Source: Trematomus loennbergii (taxonomy: Eukaryota > Chordata > Actinopteri > Perciformes > Nototheniidae). From it: 64,000 bases of DNA. The notes under the pieces are model-generated. The model saw only the letters and a program-made list of their open reading frames with translations. It made no database searches and was not told where the DNA came from. Position numbers and translations under genes: made by a program. Location of the stretch: assembly GCA_012861695.1 (NCBI GenBank), contig JAAOOA010000535.1, forward strand, positions 164,001 through 228,000. The letters are read 5' to 3'. Below, in pieces: positions 53,410 to 64,000 of this stretch (the stretch's first letter is position 1; each line of letters starts with the position of its first letter).

Positions 53410-54921
53410 CACATTATGATAATCTCATTATGAAAACTTCACTATCATTGCATTATACTGTAACGTTCCACAATAGGAGTCGGAAACAGGGCTCAAGTTA
53501 TTAGTTTTAATAACTCTGTGTTAGTATATGTTAGTAGTGCGTGAGGCCATATGTACAGACATGTACATGGGACATGAAAACAGTGCATCTCATATTGACA
53601 AAAAAAACCTCACTAACCAAGTTTTCCAAATCACTCTAAAAATAAGCGGATGTGATACACATGTAGACAACGTCTACAGAATCATAAATGATCATTACAT
53701 TGGGGTCATTAAACCATTATTTCGCTAAGGTAAAAAACATTAAAGTTTTGGATTTTAGTGTAATTCACAAATGTTCCGCCAGATGGTGCCACACACACCC
53801 AGGGGGAAAACGCATCTTGCCTGGGCGCAGACGGGGCTTTTTAGGACGAGGCCTCAGTGTGGTAGTCCCGTCATGTATTGTCCGGCAGGATCTGGCTGGA
53901 CGAAATCAAATGCAAATCACAAAATATTAGAGAAACTTAGTTGTTTTAGATTCATTAGTAGTAGTTGTGGTAGGAGTGTGGATCTCTCGAATCCATCTAT
54001 CTATTCAACACAGTAAACTTGCCAGCTAATATGCTAACCTAGCTTTCTTGTTTACCTTGATAGCAAACATGATATGAACGTTAGCTCGGAGGAACGGCAA
54101 CTATAATGGAGTGTAATAAAACTACTATGAACAAAAGCTAATGGTTCATATTAGGCTAGCAATAACGTGTTTATAATTGCAATCTTATACGGGTATTCTG
54201 CTACGTTCGGTCATTCATTGTAACTTGCATGAATACATTGTTTTGCGCTAGCATGTATAGCTAGCCTCGTTAGCTATACATGCAGTATGTACATGTACTG
54301 TCACAATGCACGGTAAATCACCCGGAGTATACTGTATGAGTATTCCGTGTGTGACTGCAGACATTCTCCTGCCATGACAAACATGTAAGGCCATCTGCTG
54401 ACATTGTAGTTGATATATTTAAACGCTAGCAACGTCGTTAGCCCAGTAAGCTGGGCTTGTTTAGTGTAATAAAACCACTATGAACAAAAGCTAGTGATTC
54501 ATATTAGGCTATCAAGAACGTGTTTACAATTGCAATCTTATACGGGTAGTCTGCTACATTCATTGTAGCTGGCATAACACAAATGTTTTTCCGAGCAAAC
54601 CCATGTCTAGCTCCGTTGGTTAGCTCGGTAGCATACACCCTACGCCAGCTATAATGTAATTACGTTTCGCGACTGACCGTACGGCAAATCACCCGGAGTA
54701 TACTGTCTATGAGTATTTCGTGTGTGAATGCAGACATTCTCCTGCTATGAGATACATGTACTGTATGCAAGGCCATCTGCTGATATTAGAGTTGATATAT
54801 GGAAATGCTAGCAACTTAGTTAGCACAGTTAGCACTGTGTCAATGGCTTAGCAGTCCGTCACACGTTTACACATTTAAACAGTATTGTTTGATAAATACA
54901 CAAATAACAATGCAAACTTAC
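53410..54921. other. First KDZ intron
   Basis: Contains the tandem duplication at 54108-54835. Otherwise no recognised feature. Confidence 0.5.
54108..54835. repeat. ~365-bp tandem duplication
   Basis: Copy 1 (54108-54440) and copy 2 (54463-54835) share AAAACTACTATGAACAAAAG-like starts, CGTGTTTATAATTGCAATCT, AAATCACCCGGAGTATACTG and CATTCTCCTGC. Divergence is roughly 10%. Confidence 0.85.
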
Positions 54922-55170
54922 AGGTTGTGGTCCAAACAAGCTGTGCATATCCGGCCTCAAACTGGGCAATGTTTTGGAAGCTTTCGTCTGTGAAATGCCG
55001 GTTCTTCGAACCTCTGAAGGAACAGTGTTAAAAAGACATTTCAACCACTGACTTCGTCGTGGTTCTTCCATCGGTAGGACAAACAGCTCAGATTTCTCCT
55101 CACATTTCAGGAAACAGGTCCTTGGCATTGGCATGACTGGATCGATTGTGAACTGAACCAGAGCTTCCAA
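54922..55170 (-). pseudogene. THAP-like first exon of the KDZ gene, frameshifted
   Basis: MPRTCFLKCEEKSELFVLPM is near the start (55131), followed by EEPRRSQWLKCLFNTVPSE. A frame change then gives RHFTDESFQNIAQFEAGYAQ before a strong donor (CCTGTAAGT). C...C, W and the HF.D.F.N segment are the landmarks of a THAP-type zinc finger, a DNA-binding module common in transposases. The frameshift, and loss of the C before RHF, break it. The ATG at 55170 or 55125 could be the start. Confidence 0.65.
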
Positions 55171-55236
55171 CAGTACATGTTAGGCTGGCAGAGGGTGCGG
55201 CCAGCGCCGCTGGGTGTGGCCATAGCTCTTCGGGAT

Positions 55237-55282
55237 TGGTCCATTTCGTTCCGGGTACCGCATGACATCATGCCGTACCCGG
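55237..55282. repeat. Near-perfect inverted repeat
   Basis: CCGGGTACCGCATGA, two bases, TCATGCCGTACCCGG, with ATTT and AAAT flanks also pairing partly. It lies just upstream of the KDZ first exon and could be a terminal or regulatory palindrome. Confidence 0.6.
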
Positions 55283-55586
55283 AACTAAATGGAAGACTCA
55301 AATGGGCAGTGACGTATCTCCAACGAGGCGTTTTGGGGAGGTGTTTTCTGTGTTAGAGTTTTACTCGCTACAGGGTGTACTTTGAGGGTTTTGACTCTGC
55401 ACACCGTTTACATGCATAAAAACCTTCATAACACAAGGGGACGGGTAATAACCGGAAAAGCATGACATGGGAGATTTAACAACATTTTTATAAATTTTAT
55501 AAATTAGTCTAGAGCTCCATCAATTGGGTGTATTGCACGTCTGTCCATGGAACGCGAGTTTTGCGCAATTTGAGTGGAGTAAACTG
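55283..55586. other. Spacer
   Basis: Unique sequence, continuous with 56589 onward once the hAT MITE is removed. A minus-strand reading FTPLKLRKTRVPWTDVQYTQ ends in a stop near 55512; it could be a gene end, but nothing supports a family. Confidence 0.4.
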
Positions 55587-56588
55587 ATATGCAGCAGTAG
55601 CATGGCGTGGGGAAAAATTTAGGGGAAGCCCATTTTTTTGGGTTGGGGGGGTGGTGGTCAATAACGTAACCAGATGAGTGGTTACAGCGCCCGGTATCAT
55701 TTTACACACATTTGTATCACACAGATGCAGGACTTGCACACGCCTGTTATCTAACCCACAGGTCCGCACGCACTCTCCAGCCGAAACTCTCTCGTCTTAT
55801 TAATTTAAGCATTTTCGTATTAATTTATGCAGACACACCCCCCCCCCCAAATGCAATACCAGCCGCTCAATGCGCAGTGCAGATTCGGTAATGAATAAAA
55901 AAGAAGCATTCATTCACAAAGTAAATCAGGAGACCTTTAAAGTTTTACGTTCACATCAAAGTATCAGTAGGCGTGTATGAAACACATGAATTCAAAAACA
56001 ATTATGTACAGAAACATTTGCATGCGATAGTCCACCTTCTCTTCCCTTCCCTTTCTAACACACGGCAAGTGCAGCAACAGTCCTCGTCTCTGTAATTAGC
56101 TCAGTCCATAGTCCAAAAGTAACTAAAAAATATAAACAATCTCATCTATTCAGGTGATCGATTGGATGGCAGTGTCCAATCAAATCGCCAGCCGCCTCTG
56201 AAGGGAAGCCAGAGGCGGCTGGCTTCCCTTGGTATGGCCCTGACCAATCACAGGTTGGCAGGGGCATCACGTGGGCCTCATCTGATTGGTCAATCCCTCA
56301 ATTTCTTTTCACCAAGGGAAGCCCGATTCGGCTGGCCTCCTCTCGCAACAGTGAATGCAATCTACTGTTTCACCAGAACATCTAGAGGGGCGCTGTTTGT
56401 TTCACTCTTTGTAAAATACTCAATGAGAGTGGGGGAGAGACGGGCCGGCAGCAACACACAGCAAAGGAGAATTATTGAAACAAAACAAAGTGTTTTTATT
56501 TATTTATTTAAATTATAACTACAATCCGAAAAAACAGGGGAAGCCTGGCTTCCCTTGGCCTCCGGGAGAAAACGCCACTGATATGCAG
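55587..56588. mobile_element. hAT MITE, 986 bp, 8-bp duplication
   Basis: Element 55595-56580: CAGTAGCATGGCGTGGGG at the left, GGGAGAAAACGCCACTG at the right, flanked by ATATGCAG (55587-55594, 56581-56588). A strong internal palindrome, GCCAGCCGCCTCTGAAGGGA with its inverse, lies at about 56190-56232. No transposase. Confidence 0.85.
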
Positions 56589-57159
56589 CTGGAGTAACAT
56601 GTACATTGAGACGCATTGGGACATATCATCGTCACTTTCAATGTTAACCTTGTACATAGGAGGCGCAATACGCTTACTCCAAAATGGATATCCTCATTTC
56701 ACCACCTCCACACAATCACACGCTCCAATGTTATATTTATATTTAACTCCCTCCACCCCGGATAAAAGCACGTTAAGAAGCCCCTTTTCTCTAATTCCAC
56801 AATGTTGGATTGAAATAACATTAGGAGAACGGATTAATAGGCTGTTCATGGTTAACGTGTGTTGCTAACTTTATCCGGTATCCTAGCCTAATCTGTTATC
56901 TGTAAACGTTCCCTAAATCTACTGATTTAGGGATAATCCACTAACATCCTTTAATACACATGTTCATTTGACTCAGATGTGCTGATAATATCCGCAATAT
57001 ACATCTTTAAACGTCTTCTTACCTTTAAAAGTCCATCACGAACGGTCTATTATGCTGCAACTCTACTGCGCTGCTAGCCGCAGATCGTCAATAGTTCCCA
57101 GGAAGTCAGCGGCAAGCTAACTTCCGTGGAACTATTAAGGGCTCCACGATCCGCCATTA
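56589..57159. other. Spacer
   Basis: No gene recognised; the 89-codon plus frame at 56599-56868 has no domain. Confidence 0.45.
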
Positions 57160-57461
57160 GCCGCGTTCACACCGGAGTACTTTTCACCGTACTTTTCGCG
57201 TTTAGTTCCGTTAGTACCCCTTATGTCGCGTTCACACCAAAAATCGCACTTAATCTCGGGAACTTTTACCCCCATTTTTAGAGCCCGCTGAGAGATCGTA
57301 CTTTCCTGTGGGTGAAAAGTGCCCCAGTGCTGATTGGCTGGGCGAATTGCAAACCACGCCCCGTACAACTGGGAAAATGTTTTGTAGAGCCGCCATTGTT
57401 TTTCTCGCTACAAAAACCCAGCGCACCGACCGACGGAGAGTAGTTTGTTTTTAACGCAGTT

Positions 57462-57536
57462 ATGGCAAACATCAGGAAATCATCGGAGCGATGGAGTGAT
57501 GAGGAGGTGTCGGCGCTTCTGGAGATCTACGTCTAA
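57462..57536 (+). pseudogene. Myb/SANT-like protein, first exon with premature stop
   Basis: MANIRKSSERWSDEEVSALL continues EIYV, then TAA at 57534. ERWSDEEV.ALLEIY is the start of the Myb/SANT-like DNA-binding domain of Harbinger accessory proteins. The frame after the stop still reads ARKIINSRDWKQASFALKIE up to a CAAAGGTAC donor at about 57647, so this is a nonsense or frameshift mutation in a longer exon. Confidence 0.7.
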
Positions 57537-57649
57537 TCGTGTTTTCAGGCGAGGAAAATCATCAACTCTCGGGATTGGAAACAAGCGAGCTTTGCCTTGA
57601 AGATCGAAGCGCTTGCTCGTCCCCTTACCAGCAACCAAACGCAAAGGTA

Positions 57650-58139
57650 CACACACTGTAACTTTGTCTTGAAAGAACGTTACGCATGGAACTGATGTTC
57701 ACAATCATGTTTATTTCCTTCTTGGTACAATTATGAAACAGCGTGAAAACGTATTCGCCTAGACCGGCATTTACAAATTTTCGCGCCTTTTTACTCTCTC
57801 ACAAACATTGTAAACATCCGGGCTAGAGGTCACATGACTTCCGGTAAGAAATCGCTTCCACTTGGAGCATATATCGCCACCTACTGTTGATTTATTAAAT
57901 GTTTTTATTAAATCCTTGTCCTCAGACCAGTGCTTTTGAAGAATTTGAAGATCAGCTTGTTTGCTTCATTTCTTGATTTACTTTCATATATTGACTTGAA
58001 ATCCATGTCCTTGATGTTGAGTTGTTCCAGTGCAGTTTTCAGAATGAGTCTTTGTCTGTTATAATCCGGGCAGCTAAAAAATACATGATGTATTGTCTCT
58101 GGTTGTTGATCTTGTATCTTGCTTATTTTCCCCTCTTAG
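57650..58139 (+). other. Intron of the Myb-like gene, with a LINE 3' fragment
   Basis: TCGCCACCTACTG (57871) and CCAGTGCAGTTTTCAGAATG plus ATACATGATGTATTGTCTCTGG (58030-58105) look like a short fragment of another non-LTR element read on the minus strand. The acceptor (CCCTCTTAG) is at 58139. Confidence 0.4.
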
Positions 58140-58453
58140 GAAAGCGGACACAGGATGCACTTTTCTTTGAGACCGTCCAGGCGTTGGAGGACCGGCGTGC
58201 CGTGGTGAATGAGTCGCTGCGTGGAGATCAGATGGTGCAGTTCACCAAGGCCCAGGAAACGGAGGACAAGATGCTCACCTCGATGGAGCGCCAGGCAGAA
58301 GTGTTCAAGCAGCAGATGGAGCGCCAGCAGCACCAGGATGAAGTGTGGGCGCTGCGCCATGAGGAAGCGTCGGCGCAGGAGCTGCGCCAGGAGCGCAGGA
58401 TGAGCGACAAACTGCATTTAATAATGGGTTTCTGGAAGTGCTTTCCCAGCTAG
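58140..58453 (+). CDS. Myb/SANT-like protein, last exon
   Basis: KRTQDALFFETVQALEDRRA, SLRGDQMVQFTKAQETEDKM, SMERQAEVFKQQMERQQHQD, ELRQERRMSDKLHLIMGFWK; Glu/Gln/Arg-rich coiled-coil C-terminus typical of Harbinger Myb-like proteins, which carry the transposase to the nucleus. Open to a stop at 58451-58453. Confidence 0.7.
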
Positions 58454-58504
58454 TGAAAGCCAACAGGTCTTCCTCCCTTTAGTTGCCACTGTTAATGTCT
58501 GCTG

Positions 58505-59370
58505 CTGAGCCTATGCCTACACCTGGGACAGTTTATTTGGTATAGTTTTTGTAAATACTGACACACGACACACAACTTTGCACTAAGGTGTGTATGCTGC
58601 TGAGACTATCCCTACACCTGGGACAGTTTATTTTATATTGTTATTACTGTTATCACTTTATTTTATATATAATGTTTACTGACATGTACAACTGACACTT
58701 TATTTACATTTAAAATTGTTCTATTTAATGTTATGTCTTGAGAGTGCAATAAAGAAACCGACATGGCGATTAACAGATCCTGTATCTTGCTTATTTCTCC
58801 TGACACTTTATCTTTTGTGACCTGTGTAGCATCCTATACATCACATGTAAGTGATTATTCTGATACCATCATGTTTCATCGGTTATAAACTGGAAGCTTA
58901 TTTGTCATTTATTTATCATCAATGTTGCAACCTTGTGGGGAATGGCAGCGGCACATACACAAATATGATAATTTATATCATTTTAAATATTATTTGACCT
59001 AAACTTTTAATTCCCCCCCATTTCACACAACACAACATGGAGTCCACTATGGGCCAAAACTAACATGTATGTTTCCATAGTGTTTATGGCAGACGGATGC
59101 AGTGGGTCTCAGGAAGATATATATATATATATATATCATTAAGGTGGGTTTGCTGCTGAGATCCCTACACCTGGGACAGTTTATTTTATATTGTTATTAC
59201 TGTTATTATATAGTACAACTGACACTTTATTTTATATTGACAATGTTTACTGACATGTACAACTGACACTTTAGTTACATTTAAAATATTTCTATTTAAT
59301 GTTATGTCTTGAGAGTGCAATAAAGAAAACCGACATGGCGATTAAACAGATCCTGTATCAGCCATCCTAC
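58505..59370. repeat. Direct repeats in the middle of the Harbinger element
   Basis: CTACACCTGGGACAGTTTAT occurs at about 58520, 58612 and 59164; CTTGAGAGTGCAATAAAGAA with ACCGACATGGCGATTAA at 58738 and 59308. The duplicated segment of about 200 bp contains AATAAAG, so poly(A) signals for the Myb-like gene are doubled. A (TA)n tract at 59117-59136 separates them. Confidence 0.8.
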
Positions 59371-59385
59371 GGTGAAACATGGCAA

Positions 59386-59754
<369 letters not shown>

Positions 59755-60107
59755 GTCTGAGGTCGGAAGGTAAACAACAGACGCCTAATGTACAGCGAGT
59801 GGGTGGGCGTCGCAGTATACGCGGGAAGTTTTTCTTCTTCTTCTTCTCTTGTTTTGCAGCGGATTGCAAACAACTTTAAGGTGCTTACCGCCACCTACTG
59901 TACTCGCCGTGAAGTGGTTTGTGGCCTGCCAGTAAAGCCAAAGCAGAAGAAGAAGAAGTGACGTCAGCGGCTCATTTGCGTAATCTTCCCTCAGGGAAAA
60001 GTACTCCGGTGTGAACGCGATCTGTACTAAGTGCCCTGGGGTTAAAAGCGCCAGGGCTCTTAGTGCCGGAACTAAGTACAGGAAAGTACTTGGTGTGAAC
60101 GCGCCTC

Positions 60108-60880
60108 TTGTTGTAAAAAAACTGGTCCATTGGAATGAACGGAGATGTCGTAACTCTTCTATCTATATGGCGCTGGAGTAAACCACACGTCTGGAGAAAC
60201 ATCGCCGCTCCATTTGAAGTCTCCTCCAAACGCGTTCAACCAAAGCGACCTTCATCTCCCGGAGTCAGACGACACAGCTGATGGATCCTTCAGCGTATCC
60301 CAGAATTCATTGCGCGCCGGTGTCCAGTGAGTTTTGACGTCCGTCGACTCAGAGGAAAATACTTTAAAGTAAGTATTGTTTTTTAATTCACTCAAATATG
60401 AAACAACACAAACGGCAAACCCAATAAGGACCTGGGGACGTACGTTTTTAATAACATCATAAATATGTGATATATGTAATGCTAACTAGTTAGCTGGAGA
60501 TGCTACACTATTCTGTTAGTAGACTAGTGCAGTTTGTTTTGCTCCTACAGTTTGTTTAACTCTTTATTAACCTAAGGGGGCATCAATTATTTTACTTTAA
60601 GTTCTTTAACTGCATTTCACTGACACACTTTACTAAAGTAAGGTTTTAATTGCAGGACTTTTACCTGCAGTATTTCCATAGTAAAGTTTTAGTAATTGTA
60701 CAGGTGTTTATAGTTATTTGAAATCAAAATAATATATAGTGTTTACAACGGGTGACTTTCTGTTTGAATCCAGGAGAGGGCAGTAGTGCTACACTGAGGA
60801 TGTAGGCTGCAGTAACATCCCTCATTAGAAAAAGACTAAAATATTAAACTTGTTTAATCTCCAGGATTGTACGGATCAGC
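60108..60880. other. Possible untranslated first exon and intron
   Basis: 60240-60365 is GC-richer than its surroundings and ends ATACTTTAAAGTAAGTATT, a strong donor-like site. No coding frame. The segment 60352-60460 is repeated at 61505-61615 with about 15% divergence. Confidence 0.35.
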
Positions 60881-61503
60881 CAACACAGTCTCACGGCATT
60901 TCGTGTTATAGTCACGAAATTAATCTATTGATTCGTGTTCACCAACACGATTTCGCCATTTTTTTCGTGTCACACAGAACGATTTTAAAAGCAATGTAAA
61001 TAATAACAAATTAGAAGGAAAAAGACATTTAAAAAAATACAGATTTCAGTATTCTGACACAGAACGATTTTAGAAGCAATGTATTTATATTGGTAGTGTG
61101 TTTCGTGCCTGCACCAAATAATAACAAATTAGAAGGAAAAAAAGATGACATAAAATCCAGATGTCAGTATTCTGAGGCTCTGAGACATTTCTTTTCCTCA
61201 CTGACGGCAAAAAAACTCAGACATTATACAATTTAAAATAAAAGGGATAGGGTTAGGCTTAGGGTAAGATATTGAGTAAGAACATGTTTTTATGAACCAC
61301 ACAGCTTCTGGTCTTCCAAGACCCGACCGGACAAAAAGACGTGTTGCAGGCACGAAACATACTACCAATAGAAATACATTGCTTTTAAAATCGTTCTGTG
61401 TGACACGAAAAAATGCTAAAATCGTGTTGGTGAACACGAATCAATAGATTACATTAATTTCTTGACTATAACACGAAATGCCGTGAGACTGGGTTGGATC
61501 AGC
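60873..61503. mobile_element. MITE with ~110-bp TIRs
   Basis: CAACACAGTCTCACGGCATTTCG (60881) and its inverse GCCGTGAGACTGGGTTG (ending 61496), flanked by GGATCAGC (60873-60880) and (G)GATCAGC (to 61503). The TIRs are rich in CACGAA/TTCGTG words; the interior repeats ACACAGAACGATTTTA.AAGCAATG and AACAAATTAGAAGGAAAAA. Seven or eight base duplication, hAT-like. Confidence 0.85.
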
Positions 61504-61783
61504 AGGATGAAAATACTTTAAATGTAAGTATTGTTTTTAATTTACTCAAATATTTGACAACACCTACGCCAAACCCAAGAGGCCTTAAAGCGTACATCTT
61601 CAATAAATATACAAAAAAATGACTTTCTAAACTATTTAATAAATAAATAAACGTTTTAATATAAATTCTTTACATTTACATAAACATATTTTATATTAGC
61701 AGATCATCATCGCCTCAATCATGTTTACCTTTTACAATAAAAGTGTTTCCTGCTTCTCTCTCAGAGCAATTCCACAAACTGGC

Positions 61784-64000
<2,217 letters not shown>

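Larger units (their letters stand above)
45057..55170 (-). pseudogene. KDZ (Zisupton/Dileera-type) transposase gene, ~15 exons, inactivated
   Basis: Fifteen minus-strand exons with mostly canonical GT-AG borders can be laid out from 55170 down to 45057: THAP-like exon, acidic linker exons, a CxC cysteine-cluster exon, the DDE-fold core exons (FQCPSCTPSMLAVAVDGNRK, QWSAARE, FFCSDVVCKYWPYLQRV, MHAKAHSWLCE, WGGRN) and a coiled-coil C-terminus. This layout is that of KDZ-superfamily transposases in fish. Disabling changes: frameshift in exon 1, frameshift in the exon at 48419-48535, an in-frame TAG at 48252-48254, and insertions of a piggyBac MITE into an exon and a hAT MITE into an intron. Element termini were not found. 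Confidence 0.8.

Overview
The window is nuclear DNA of a vertebrate, almost certainly a teleost fish. It carries L2-type and Tx1/Kibi-type LINEs, hAT, piggyBac, PIF/Harbinger and KDZ DNA transposons, long CA/CT microsatellites and many minisatellites. The only likely host coding exon is one PRY-SPRY (B30.2) exon of the kind amplified in fish TRIM and NLR genes. There are no bacterial operons, tRNA or rRNA genes or CRISPR arrays. It reads as a transposon graveyard in which elements sit inside elements.

1-6.1 kb: an old minus-strand non-LTR retrotransposon (LINE A), split by a 3.1 kb minus-strand L2-like LINE (1148-4230). Two minisatellites (46 bp and 42 bp units) have grown inside its coding sequence. 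A (CT)n tract follows. 6.1-23.9 kb: a plus-strand Tx1-clade LINE flanked on both sides by (TC)n, as expected for the Kibi family that targets (TC)n. It is interrupted at 7.7-8.6 kb by a TIR element and at 9770-21820 by the most remarkable object here.

9770-21820 is a 12,051 bp insertion with a perfect 6 bp target duplication (TCCAGG) and AG...CT ends, the signature of Maverick/Polinton elements. It is almost entirely a giant inverted repeat, with arms of about 5.53 and 5.57 kb around a 953 bp centre. The centre holds a fragment of a retroviral-type integrase. Each arm carries the same viral-looking ORFs, more intact in the left arm and partly broken in the right. I read it as a snap-back (head-to-head) derivative of a Polinton/adintovirus-like element. 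A second, diverged relative with matching terminal motifs begins at 26626.

23.9-30.6 kb: B30.2 exon whose 3' end seeds a 40 bp minisatellite, a truncated Kibi copy, hAT and MADF-domain remnants, the second Polinton-like fragment, a 51 bp minisatellite, and a minus-strand zinc-ribbon-like exon pair. 30.6-33.6 kb: a complex repeat block with perfect hairpins. 35.3-42.2 kb: a TTAA-flanked composite holding, nested, a 2.3 kb foldback element, a Harbinger-type MITE and a complete LTR-LTR element whose gag-like region is filled with minisatellites. 42.6-44.4 kb: a hAT element. 45.0-55.2 kb: a minus-strand, roughly 15-exon KDZ (Zisupton/Dileera-type) transposase pseudogene with a THAP-like first exon, broken by piggyBac and hAT insertions. 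55.6-60.1 kb: a hAT MITE and a PIF/Harbinger element with a Myb-like gene and a transposase N-terminus swollen by Pro-Glu repeats. 60.2-64 kb: one MITE, a (CA)n tract and sequence without recognisable genes.

The coding relics do not work together as a pathway; each belongs to its own mobile element. Insertion order can be read from the nesting: the Polinton derivative is younger than the Kibi LINE, the LTR element is younger than the piggyBac-like element around it, and the piggyBac and hAT MITEs are younger than the KDZ gene.
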